Assembly (NCBI GenBank): GCA_038501625.1
Contig: JAZAYU010000001.1
Location: 7,338,829-7,402,828, forward strand
Reading direction: 5' to 3'
Length of the DNA stretch: 64,000 nt
Source: Corbicula japonica
Taxonomy: Eukaryota > Mollusca > Bivalvia > Venerida > Cyrenidae
Each line of letters starts with the position of its first letter. Within the stretch, counting starts at the first letter, position 1. The notes below the pieces were generated by a model. That model was not told where the DNA came from, searched no databases, and was given only the letters and a program-made list of their open reading frames with translations. The position numbers and the translations under genes were made by a program. Shown one piece after another: positions 25,300 to 38,000 of this stretch.

Positions 25300-26528
25300 A
25301 ATAGAATGAAAGTTATGAGGTTTCACCATCTTGCACGTAAACTTAAACCTTAATTTCTAATTCTAAAAAGCGCAATAATTTGATAAAAATCTAAGAAAGA
25401 GTTATGGTTCTTGGCAAACATAGTCAGGGTCATGATAAAGAACAAATTTCAAAGTTGTAGTACAAAGAAGTATGAAAGTAACTAGCTTGCACGCAAACTT
25501 TAACCTTAAATTCTAAGTGAAAAAGGGCAATAATTTGATAAAAATCAAAGAAAGAGTTATGGTTCTTGGCATACATAGTCAGGGTCATGATGGTGAACAA
25601 GTGTCTTTAGTTTCAAAGCTATAGTACAAGAAGAATGAAAGTAACTAGCTTGCATGCAAACTTTAACCAGAAATTTTAAGTTGAAAAAGGGCTATAATTT
25701 GATTAAAAATTAAAGAAAGAGTTATGGTTCTTGGAATACATAGTCGGGGTCATGATGGTAAACAAGTGTTGAAAGTTTCAAAGCTATAGTACAAGAAGTA
25801 TTAAAGAAACTAGCTTGCACGCAAACTTTAACCTAAAATTCTAAGTCGAAAAAGGGCCATAATTTGATCAAAATGAAAGTAAGAGTTATGGTTCTTGGCA
25901 TATCCACTCGGGATATGATAATGAACAAGTGCTGAAAGTTTCAAAGCTGTAGTATAAGTAGTATTGAAGTTATGTGTTTGTACAGTAGCTTGCACGCAAA
26001 CTTTAACCTGAAATTCTAAGTCGAAAAAGGGCCATAATTTGAAAAAAGTAGAAGTAAGAGTAATGGTTCTTGGCATATCCACTCAGGATATGATAATGAC
26101 CAAGTGCTGAAAGTTTCAAAGCTGTAGTATAAAGAGTATGGAAGTTATGTGTTTGTACAGTAGCTTGCACGCAAACTTTAACCTAGAATTCTAAGTCGAA
26201 AAAGGGCCATAATTTGATCAAAATGAAAGTTAGAGTTATGGTTCTTGGCACACACACTCGGGACATGATGATGAACAAGTGTGCCAAGTTTCAAAGCTGT
26301 AGTATAAGTAGTATTGAAGTTATGTGTTTGTACAGTAGCTTGCACGCAAACTTTAACCTGAAATTCTAAGTCGAAAAAGGGCCATAATTTGATCAAAATG
26401 AAAGTTAGAGTTATGGTTCTTGGCACACACACTCAGGACATGATGATGAACAAGTGTGCCAAGTTTCAAAGCTGTAGCTATAGGAGTTTGTAAGATATAG
26501 GTATGTTGCACGCAAACTTTAACCAAAG
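25300..26528. repeat. Tandem array of about 156-175 bp units
   Basis: GCACGCAAACTTTAACC (or a close variant) recurs at about 25333, 25489, 25652, 25817, 25992, 26167, 26342 and 26507. The last full units are exactly 175 bp and the first ones are shorter and more diverged. Units carry AAAAAGGGCCATAATTTGAT, GTTATGGTTCTTGGCA and AAGTTTCAAAGCTGTAG. Open frames on the minus strand repeat the same peptide and are not genes. Confidence 0.9.
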
Positions 26529-26604
26529 CGGGACGGCGACGGCGACGCCGACACCTAAGTGAGTAGAATAGCTCGACATATTCTTCGAATAGTCGAGCTA
26601 AAAG

Positions 26605-28099
26605 CCCCAACAACATTGAATGCTACAAATTAATTGATTATCTTCCAAATAGTTGTTTTTGGTGTTGAATAACTAAAATTTACAGTTTTAGAGGTCATAA
26701 TCATCTTCTACTGCAGAGTATATTTTATATTCAACAAGTAATCGCTTGACATTGGGCTCATCTGTGTCTTATGAAAATGTGTTTTAGGTAATGTGATGCC
26801 ATTTCTTGAAATCACATCAAGTTACAAAGATGACACAATGATATGTTGGTTTAATATGCATTTTCCTGGAAAAGAGATAATATTTATTTTTTATTCAAAA
26901 TATATAATAAAATCACCTATAGAATAAGATAATAACAATATTGTAACGAGATAATTCTTTGAAATTTATAAAAAAATATAGCAAAAACTAAAAATACCAA
27001 AATGTCACCGATCAAAGACTACATTTTCCTCTGCCTGGCGCATAATTATTTACTTGCATAAACATTTTAACTTTCTCTTGTTTGGAAGATTTTTTTATCA
27101 GTGGGCCTCCTTTTCAAACAGTAATGTCATTGTTTCTAGGGTAACATTTCTTGGCTGACATGAAATTTAAAACCTGACATTAGAACAGTTTGTGTTATAT
27201 CTATGTAAATTACCCTTCAGAGAGTATTATAGAAATATAATGAACTCTGTATAAGAGTTATTTCTCTCAAAGGATGAACACTAAATTGACAGTTTCTAAA
27301 TCAAATTGAGCATTAATGACTAAAGGAAACCTCCAGCTCACTAGCTGGCAAAATTAATAGAGATGTTAGCAATTTAATGCTCTATAAGTCAGTTACTTAT
27401 CTCGGTAATGTTCATCATTTATGGTTATAGAGGCCTAGCTTATTGATTTGTTTTTTTTTAGCTAATGATGATGTCTTTACAGTCAGAATGGTTTTCATGT
27501 CTGTTTCTTACCTAAGATGAATCTGGCTTGACATTTTATCTGAAAGACAACTCCCAATATTTGCACTTCAGGTGAAGTCTTATTCATGTAACTAGTTGTG
27601 CGCAGTGTGTCATATTCTATGGTGTGTCTACAATAAAAGCCTCTCACAATTAATTGGATTTTGCACAAAGTTCTGACTTGTGATTCTAACAAACATGCAT
27701 GTTTTTCCATGAGTTGCTGTGAAGAAAAAGTGTTGTCATTTGATTTGTCTTCAACCTGGCTATTCCAACAGTGATTCAAAAGTGCTGTAATATCAAAAAT
27801 TCTTTTATGATTTCTGTAAAATTAAGAATATTTATGGGTTTGAAAATAAGAACTGAATCCACATTTTATTGTGTCGATCTGGGTATGAAAAACGTTTGCA
27901 TAATTTACTTGAAGAATGTGTTCACACAACCCAAATGTTTTCATACCAAAATGAACACATTCAATCAAATATTGATTAAATTCATAATTGTTGTTTCCCA
28001 ATTTGTGCGGTGAGCATGCAGGAAATTTGGAATTACTGATGTCATCAGATTCCAACCAGTAATGAAACTATTGGCATCATTACTTTGTCTTCTGACTTT
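26605..28099. other. Gene-free AT-rich stretch
   Basis: No gene, RNA or repeat boundary recognised on either strand. Confidence 0.35.
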
Positions 28100-28390
28100 A
28101 ACCGTTTACTCCACCAATATGGCCTATATTTATGCCATGAGTAACCGGTAGATCCAGATCATCTTTTTCCCTTATTAACTCCTTTCATCACCTTGGCATC
28201 AGCATAGATTCAGTTCAGCCTGCTTATTTGTGCAGTCTAATTTGGATTGACACTAATTGCCTCTTGAAATAAACCAATGAATCTAAAGCTATTAGTTTAG
28301 ATCCTTAGCAATTACTTTCTGTCATAAATAAGCAAAAAGTCAATAAGCGAATAGTGTAGATCCTGATCAGATAGCACTACCACTTAAAAT
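28100..28390. mobile_element. Strongly degenerate TTAA MITE(s)
   Basis: TTAACCGTTTACTCC, GATCCAGATCAT, TCAGCCTGCTTATTTGTGCA and GTGTAGATCCTGATCAGATA appear in family order but are heavily mutated, possibly from two overlapping copies. Confidence 0.4.
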
Positions 28391-29500
28391 TACTGTCCTT
28401 AATTTGCAATTTACTGAACATGCCAGTTATCAGCCTGTCTCAAGTCACCTGAGAATGAATGTTTGATTCTAATTAAAAGATCCCTGTTCTCAAAATTTCT
28501 TGAAACAGATTTTATTATGTTGATTTTATGTAACATCAAACACATGCAGCAAATTGCAAATTGATTTTAGATTTTAAGCCGATATGCCACCTAATCTTTT
28601 TGCATAAGGTTCATAGCATGATACTTAAATTGATCTATTTGCTTGATGATGACATCAAAGTTATATGCTAAATTCCACAACCACAACAATTATTGAAACG
28701 TGACAAAAAATTAATTAAAAAATGATACTGATTGAATTACACATTTGATTGATTCACAAGCAGTATCCTTATAACAACACTTAAAAAGAAATACAGTAGT
28801 GCAACCATTACTTGCTTTAAATTGTCAAGCACGGAAAGCAGTCTGAACAAAAATATAGGTTTTTAGTGAAAATTACAGGCTATCTGGCTGTTTTAAAAGT
28901 TTTTTGTTTTTCAAAAGATTTTAAGGTTTTAAAGGTTGGGTCTGAAATCAAAGGTTTTAAAGGTTTCACTAGGAGGCAAGCCGTATGGAGACTACTCAGC
29001 ACTCTATTAGAACCCGGATGAACAGCATTTGTTTAGTGGGTGCCAAAGTGCGCACCATCACTCAACTTTCAATGCGATAGCAATGCATCTGCTGGCCAAG
29101 TCACGCTTGTGATTGTACTGCATACACTTTGGCATGATACATTTTTCTTAATTGGATCACTGAAAGGATGCGGCTATCGTGTAACAGGGATCAAAAGGTC
29201 ATTTGTTGAATAAGGGGCTTACTGTCAATCTGAACTATTGCAATACTAGCCTCACTATGTTTAAGGGGAGGAAAAAGATGAGTATTTAAGGATATAAGCC
29301 CAAAGAAAAAGTGCAGCATTAAAGCTGAACAGAAAACTTAAACAGTCTACAATAAAGGGGTGCTGATTAAGTTTATTTCTCCTGATTTAAATGTTCTCTA
29401 ATGAATTAAATTAGTTTGTGCAACAGCTTAGTGGACTGATCATAAACAATACTTATAACTAACGCAACAACAAATATATCACAACAAATAGCAGTCCAAT
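28391..29500. other. Gene-free stretch
   Basis: Nothing recognised. Confidence 0.3.
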
Positions 29501-30272
29501 TAGTGGTGGGCAGTATTACTGGTAAACTGGTATATTTCGGTGATACCCTGTATTTGTACAGTCTCAGAATACTGGTATGCTGGGGAAAAGGATCTGTATA
29601 ATATTATGGTAACCAAATTCTTATAAAAACATTGAACACTACAGTAATTTAGTGAATGGCACTGTTTTCTTGCATTTGATACGTTTAAATTATTACAATG
29701 TATTATAACAGCCAATGTACCCAATGCCAGAATAATACTGCAATACCGGTAATAACTTTCTTCTAAATATACAATACCAACGCAAAATCGATGACACATT
29801 CAAAATGGAAAACACTTTGGCTGAAATCATCAAAAGTTTCAAAGGAAAAAGCTACATTTTGGAATTACCACCATATAAAGTTCAAATCCACTCAGAAAAT
29901 ATCATAATTTTTGAAAATGTAGCTTGTTGTTTTATGAGTAAAATGACGGTCAAATGCTCAGGCAGAACCACAAATTTAACAAATCATTTGCATAGACAAA
30001 TTCAATCAAGGTTGATGTCTGCAAATTTAAAGGTGCAATGTTGACCCTCTGTGAAACTGTTTTGCTTGAACATGAGTGGGAAGTTCAGCCAACTTTGGGT
30101 CATGTGATCTTTAGTCTATTAAATACTAGTAATTTAAACTGTCACAACTGTTCCACAATACTCTTTCATGAACCAATGGTAAACTTCAAATGCATGTGTA
30201 ATATTGCAACAATATATCACGATATTGATTGAGATACGGCAGATCAATATCGCAATACTGGTTCAACACTAC
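29501..30272. mobile_element. hAT-like non-autonomous element (tentative)
   Basis: The left end TAGTGGTGGGCAGTATTACT and the inverse of the right end, TAGTGTTGAACCAGTATTGC, match imperfectly over about 20 bp. The interior contains more GGTAATA/CGATATTG-type blocks. The CAGTGGTG-like end recalls hAT elements. No clear 8-bp target duplication, and the frames inside lack known domains. Confidence 0.4.
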
Positions 30273-31964
30273 AGACTTCTATTTTACAAATATTCTTTCC
30301 ACCCACAAGCCATTTTATTGAAACAAACCCCCAGCTTCAGTTTTTGCAGCCTAAACCATCCAGGTTTTCAAGTTCATGCTGCTGATATTTTTTTGTATAA
30401 TATTATATAAAATGCTAATAGGCAGTGACTGCACTTTTGGTTACCAGACCCCTATACCAGCAGTTCTGGTAACCAGATCTCTAGCCAGTCCATTAATCAA
30501 TATACAGTTAAACTTCTTTAATTTGAACTTCGACCATTCAAAACAATGTGGAAAAATTTTCTTCCATGTCTATATGCCAGCGACTAGAATCGGTGTTGTC
30601 AACCTTGGCGACTTCAACATTTTTTTAAACCCTTTGTTTCTTAAAAAAAATACATACCTGAAAAGCAAAGTTCAAAAAGAATTAATATTATGTGATACTT
30701 TATATGAAAAATATTTGTTTTATTATACAAAACACTTATAAACCTCTTCACAAGTCAATGATTTTTGGTTACACCGCTAAATGTCTACCTGACTTAAGTG
30801 TATGTATTTTAAATGTGATAACTAATAAAAACATGGTACTGACTGGTTAGTTAACAAGTTTTTTAGGGGAATATTTGTCATTTAATTGATACTTTTAACA
30901 CTGTTTATGATTTGTAACAACATTTGAAAATACAAGCAATGAAATTTTCATGTGGCAGTGAAAAACAGAATTTAAGTCTTACTTGGTGTCCAATTATTCA
31001 GATGGCAGTAGGGGTCTGGGGAACAAACTTACCAGTGCCTTTAAAAAATTGATTTTTAACTTAATATCTGGTGTCTTAACGTGTAGCGTTGTCCTGAACC
31101 ACCCAAAGTACATTAAAAAACTTTGCAATGAATCTATTACAGGAATGAAGTAACTACCATGTTACATAAACTGGGTCGAATATTTTGAGTACGAATATGA
31201 AAGCACAAAAGCATGATGTACTCATTAGTATTTTCATTTATGGACTCATGGGCAGTGAAATGAAACAAACCTTTGAATGTGCAAAAAGGAAATCTTTCGT
31301 TTTCATAAAATGCACTTGAAAATGTAACTTTATTTAGTAGAATATTTTGTGACCGGAAATGCCTTGCAACACCTTTCACTTTCGCAATCCGAGAGCAAAT
31401 AGAGTTATTTGATGTATCATTTGAAATTACTAAATTAAAGAGAAGTATTGAAAATATATCATCACGGTATTTATAAACATGTAGAAACGCATTTGTACTT
31501 CAATTTAATTTATATATAATAGAAACATGAAAATATATCTATCCGCCACAAGACCTTCACCTTTTGACAGATGCAATGGCAATACACACTAAAATTTCGC
31601 GTTTGAAAAATCTAAAGGAGTTACTTCAGGTTATTCTCATTATTCCAAGTATTTAGAGGAGCGATTTTCTTTTTTATTTCCCACTTGTATACCAGCCCTA
31701 TCACTAAACCCCACAGGGACCCACACTATCCTAGACAGATCCTAATCTGAGCAAGACCCTACTGAACTGTACTCTGTAGCTAGAATACATGTGATTTATA
31801 TATCTTATAAGTCTCACTATACTGATAAAGAAAGCATAAAATAAACCTTACCATTGACCTTTTTGAATTTTTTGTTTAAACAACCTAAGCCGTACCTTTC
31901 ATACATTGACAACAAAAAATAATTTCTTTTTATGTTACTTTTATCAGTTTTAAAAATTGTGATT
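30273..31964. other. Intergenic sequence upstream of LIAS
   Basis: No TATA/initiator arrangement could be tied to a start site, and no protein frame is recognisable. The LIAS promoter is expected near the right end of this stretch. Confidence 0.3.
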
Positions 31965-32009
31965 ATGGCGTTAGCAAAATTTGTTAAAAAATATTGGATA
32001 TATAAAGGA
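31965..32009 (+). CDS. LIAS: LIAS exon 1 (candidate presequence)
   Basis: ATG at 31965 encodes 15 residues, [15 protein letters not shown], with four basic and no acidic residues, as expected of a mitochondrial presequence. The donor GGA|GTAAGA leaves phase 0, matching exon 2. The resulting length agrees with the family. Chosen without homology, because presequences are not conserved. Confidence 0.45.
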
Positions 32010-35000
32010 GTAAGACCTGTAAATAGACGTCCCTATAATAAACTATAGTAAATGTGACGTGTTCCATAATGCTGGCAGTCATAGCTGGTACCATTTGAAT
32101 AAGGGCTAACTTACATGCTTTTGAAGCTAAGTGTTTCTACTGTCCATTTCCAGCAAGAAAAGTAGGGGTCATATATCAATTAACAGAGATTTGACACCTT
32201 GAAACTGGTGGTCTGTTTTTTTCACATCTGTGTAAACTTCAAAACTGTTTTACATAGGCCATCCTAAAACCAGGGCCTTTTTTCATATACTGCATTTCCA
32301 AACATGAATATGCTATTAGTGTGTCAGTAAAAGCATCTAATTTACTTAACATATTCCTTTATGGCCATACTAGCCATTTAATGCCCCCAAAAGGCAAAAA
32401 AATTTGGACTATTTAGTGTCAGCCATTGTCTGACTAGCCCGAGTATGAACATCCAGTCGACTATTTACATGTAATTAGCCTAAATATAAATGGGTAGCCA
32501 TTTTAAAAATTTAAAAAAATCTTGTCACTGATTTGAAATTAAAAATAGCTTTATTTTTGGGTTATTTTTATGACAAATTACGATTTATTACATAATCAAA
32601 TAAAATGTTCAACATCAAAAATGTTTTCCTTAATTACGCTCAATACATTTACCATTCTGGGCAACCCCTTAGACCGAAATACAATCTTTGAGAATGAGGA
32701 TTAAGACATTATTTCAGAATTGTAAATTAACCCCAACCCAAAAGTAGATACATGTATTCATTTTGATAAAAACTAATAAAAATGTAAACATTATTGTGGA
32801 ATAGTTGAAAATTCTAGCCGTAACTTATATTTTATTACTTAATTTTCATCTGATCTTGGTTGAGCATATCTTGCTTTGTAATTTAATGCTAAACAACATG
32901 AACTTTGATAGTTAGCCAAAACTTTAAAAGATGACAATATGAATATAATTATGATGATAATTTTACTGGTGTCAGTTCAGCTGTGTATAATCAAAATGCA
33001 TACATGTTCAAGTCTGCACTTACATTTGTTTTTGTCAGATGTTACAAGTCATACTAGCAACAATTACTAGCAGTTATTATTACTTGATTGGCTTAGATAC
33101 ATGTAGCTTGCTTGGGATAGGTAATGCTCAAGATGTCTAGAGATCCCAGATTTCGTAGCCTTGATTAAACAAAATCAACATAAGAATCTGATCATAATGT
33201 CCTTAACAATGTGTTCATCCATTGAAAGGTAAATGGCTGCCAGCTCTGTGGCACAACTCGTACATACAGCAGTGGGATCTCGGATGAGAAAAAAAAGACA
33301 ATTCGAGATGGACCAGGTCTTGGAGATTTTATAGAAGCCAGTCTTAAAGATGGAACTGTAGGGGACAATATTATTCAAAAGAAAGGAGAAAGGTATTGTA
33401 CTTCAGGCATTATCGTCAGATTGCTTTTGCCCAAGAAACAGTATTGACCCTATGCTCCTTATATACGCCTTTAATTACATGGGTGACCAGAGTAGACTTG
33501 GGTCAGCTGACAGATCCATGCCATCATCATAAATAATCCTAGAATGGCCTAAATTTATAGTACAGTGTCTGTAGTTAAATTTCAAAATATTCTCTTGTTT
33601 AATACAGCTTAAAGAAATTGTCTAAAGGGTATAACGAAAAATTTTAATTTACAACCAGAACCTGTACTGGTACTTGCCTAACTTACATTTTTTTTCATAT
33701 GGATCTTCTTACAGGGTTCGACTTCCAAAGTGGTTAAAGACTGCCATTCCAGTTGGAAAGAATTACCATGGTATTAAAGAGAATCTCAGGGAACTAAAAC
33801 TTCACACAGTAAGTATTAAATTGTAAACTAACACATACATCAACATATAAAGGCCCTCTTGTCATGGAGGTATTGAATTGACTTGCTGTTATTGCAAACT
33901 GCCTATTTATGATGCAGTCATGTACAGTACCAAACAGCACTATGCAGCTGGAGATGTTGATATCAATCATCAAATTGCAACCACATGTCTACTCATTTAA
34001 CTCATTAAAGCGGCATTACTTCAATTTAACCCGCTCTTGTATGAAATACTACTTGTATTTGGAACTATAGGCACAAATTTGCAGCATTAGTTCGGGCTAA
34101 TAAAATTTTAATTTAATAAAATAAATTTGGTCCGCGCGACTAAAAGCGAAAGTAGGATTTCTGAAACGTCACAGAAATCAAGATCGCGCATGAAGTGGTC
34201 GCTTCGTCAAAAATAGATGCTAAATATAGCTCCATTATATTTAGCTTCTTAAAAGTTTGTTAACTATAATTTAACATTTATCATTGAAAATCCCGTCTGT
34301 AAGAAAGAATTCGATCGGACCTTTTGTATTCTGTTAGAGAGTTTATATATTGGAATCTATATGGACAAATATGATTTTTAAATAGTATATTCTTACTTAA
34401 GTTTAGGGCTGGGGCTTTAACAACACCTTGTATTCCAACTCTACAGTAAATACACTTGGAAGAAATTCATTGCATATTTTCTGTAAAGGGTTTGAATGGA
34501 ATTAGATGGAATTATGTCTCCCCCCCTCTGGGGGAGACATATTGTTTTTGCCCTGTCTGTCTGTCCGTCTGTCCGTCAGTCCGTCTGTCACACTTTGTTT
34601 CCGCTCAATAACTCGAGTACCCTTTGACCCAGAGCCTCCAAACTTCATAGGATGATAGCCCTTATTGAGTAGAAGAACCCTATTGATTTTGGGGTCAGTA
34701 GGTCAAAGGTCAAGGTCACAGTGACCCGAAGAGTGAAAACCGTTTCCGCTCAATAACTCGAGTACCCTTTGACCCAGAGCCTCCAAACTTCATAGTGTGA
34801 TAGCCCTTATTGAGTAGAAGAACCCTATTGATTTTGGGGTCAGTAGGTCAAAGGTCAAGGTCACAGTGACCCGAAGAGTGAAAACCGTTTCCGCTCAATA
34901 ACTCGAGTACCTTTTGACCCAGAGCCTTCAAACTTCATAGGGTGATAGCCCTTATTGAGTAGAAGAACCCTATTGATTTTGGGGTCAGTAGGTCAAAGGT

Positions 35001-38000
35001 CAAGGTCACAGTGACCCGAAGAGTGAAAACCGTTTCCGCTCAATAATTTCAGTACCCTTTGACCCAGAGCCTTCAAACTTCATAGGGTGATAGCCCTTAT
35101 TGAGTAGAAGAACCCTACTGATTTTGGGGTCAGTAGGTCAGTCAAGGTCACAGGGGCCCGAAGCGTGAAAACCGTTTCCGCTCAATAATTCGAGTACCCT
35201 TTGACCCAGAGCCTTCAAACTTCATAGGATGACAGCCCTTATTGAGTAGAAGAACCCTATTGATTTTGATGTCAGTAGGTCAAAGGTCAAGGTCACAGGG
35301 GCCCGAAGAGTGAAAACCGTTTCTGCTCCATAACTTGAGTACCCTTTGACCCAGGGACTTCAAACTTCATAGGTTGATAGCCATTATAGAGTAGAAGAAC
35401 CATATTGATTTCGGGGTCAGTAGGTCAAAGGTCAAGGTCACAGGGGCCTGAAGAGTGAAAACCGTTTCCACTAAATAATAGGAGTTCTATTTTACCCAGA
35501 CCATTCAAACTTCATACAATGGATGTCCTTATTGAGTAGAGGACTCCTATTGATTTTGGGGTCAGTAGGTCAAAGGTCAAGGTCACAGGGGCCCCGAAGA
35601 GTAAAAACCGTATCCGGTCAATTACTGGAGTACCGCTTGACCCAGAGCATTCAAACTAAATAGGGTAATAGCCCTTATTGAGTAGAAGAACCCTATTGAT
35701 TATGGGATCAGTAGGTCAAAGGTCAAGGTCACAGGGGTCTGGGCGCAGGGGGGGGGGGGCGGCGCAGGGGGGAGACATGCATTTTTCACAAAAAACATCT
35801 AGTTTATTTGTGTTTTTCAAGGAATCTCCTCCACAAGCATCAGGAATTCAGAGCGTAAGATTATAAAACTGAGAATGGAGACCTGTCTCCATTTCAGCCA
35901 ATCAGATGCTTGAGATTTGAGACTGGTTTCCTATCTCAGTTTAATAATCTTCAGCCTAGAGTTTATGAACTTCGTGTGAAACTTGGCAGCAAAAATTTAA
36001 GCATGAATAGCTATAGAATGAATTTATCCTTGCTAAATAAATTAATAATATATTAATGAATTTGATATGGGTAACAAAATGATGTTGCAGAACAAGGATT
36101 TTACAAACAATTTTATTGTGTAAAATTTAAGCCCACTAGAGAATGTTTCTTTTTGTGTTACAGGTGTGTGAAGAAGCCAAATGTCCGAACATAGGAGAGT
36201 GTTGGGGAGGTGGGGAACATGGTGTTGCCACAGCAACCATTATGGTACAAATATCAGTTTGATATTATTAAGAATGCTACTTTGTAGCAGTGTGTTTTGA
36301 TACCATATTTGACAGAATTTCAGTGTTAATCTGACATGTTCAAACCAGTACTTGTATCTCAGTATTTTATTAATGTGCTAGGTTGTGTGCACTTTGACAA
36401 TCTTGAGTTACTTATGCAAAACATGAGCTTAAGTGCAAGGTGTTCAGATACATGTTAAAAAAAGACAATAAATATTAAACTGTTTTTTAATATTGAGATT
36501 ATCAGTATATGCAAGACACTAGTGCTGTTAATTTTGAACTCTTGTTAATTATAAGAAAAATATATAAGTGTAATTATCACAATGTTATTAATACAAATCA
36601 TTCACACAAAGTTGATGGCTATTTGTAGGTTCTGGGGGATACTTGTACCCGAGGGTGTAGATTTTGTTCGGTGAAGACTGCGAGACATCCCCCACCCCCA
36701 GATCCAGAGGAACCAAAGAATACCGCTAAGGCTATAGTGTCCTGGGGACTTGATTATGTAGTACTTACATCAGTGGACAGAGATGGTGACTAGCACGTTT
36801 GAATTATTTAATTTAAGGATGAGTTTTTAAAATTATAATATTCAAGCTGGAGATAAGCTTTGTATTTTGGTTTAGGCTTAAGCAAATTTGTCTTTAAATT
36901 CAAGCTCCAGTTATTTTCTTTATTTTTTTTTTAAATCTAAGCTCAATATGGTATTTATTTTTACAAATTGGGAAAATAGTTTTGTCTCGTATTTAGAATT
37001 TCATTATTGAAATAAAACTACATTGTACACCTTTTTAAATACATGGACCCTCTCAAGTAAATGCTTGATAATAAAACTGTCTGTGAGTTAATTAAACAAA
37101 AACGATTTGTTTTGCAGATATGTCAGATGGAGGGGCTGCTCATTTTGCTGAAACTGTGAGAGAAATCAAGAAAGGGTAAGTTGTTTGTTGAAACTGTGAG
37201 AGAAATCAAGAAAGGGTAAGTTGTTTGTTGAGACTGTGAGAGAAATCAAGAAAGGGTAAGTTGTTTGTTAAAACTGTGAGAGAAATCAAGAAAGGGTAAT
37301 TTATTTGTTGAAACTAGTAAGTAAGTAAGTAAAGTCTTTATTTAACGAGGCTACACATTTGGTTTCCCAATCTTCCATGTGGGCCTCTAAAAACAGTATT
37401 TACAATTTTTACAGCATTAATTAAATAACATAATATAAATCATGAAATTTCAAAACATACATAGAAAGCACAACATGCAAATGTATAAATGCACACACAC
37501 ACATAGACACATACAAACTACATATACATTATTTTGCTATTATACATGTGTTGAAGCTATTGACAAAGTTAAGACAAGGATGTAAAATGCCAGTTTATAT
37601 ACAAAGCTTGAAATTCACTAACTGATTTTGATTGACGAATATTTAGTGGGATATTATTCCACAGTTTAGCACCCGAGTAATCCAGGGATTTTCTAAAGAT
37701 TTCTTTTTTAGGTCGCGGTACTACAAGATCTGAATTACTTGCTGACCTAAGGTTACGATCATGTCTTTGGTGTACAAATTGGAATTTGTTTTTCATGTAC
37801 TGTGGAAATGACACATCATTTATTGATTTATACATAAGGATAGCTTTTTTGTATTTTATTCTTTCATCAATTCTCATCCAGTTTAGTTGTTTAAATAATT
37901 CAGCAGATGGAGCATCATAACTTTTGTCAAGAATAATTCTTGCAGCTCTTTTTTGAAATTTTATCAAATCTGCAATTAATTCATTGCTACTATTGCCCCA

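Larger units (their letters stand above)
23728..26604 (+). mobile_element. Pearl/HINE-like element with terminal hairpins and satellite core
   Basis: The left end has CAGTCG-GAAA-CGACTG (23735-23750), a 6-bp stem with a GAAA loop, followed by AGCTCGACTATTCGAAG (23753-23769). The exact 17-bp inverse lies at 26583-26599, inside a terminal hairpin (26569-26599) that ends GAGCTAAAAG. Just before it is a short GACGGC microsatellite (26530-26550). The interior holds the GT-rich and pentanucleotide tracts (24.0-25.06 kb) and the ~175-bp array (25.3-26.5 kb). The right end has the same plan as the element at 1-1812. Non-coding. Confidence 0.7.
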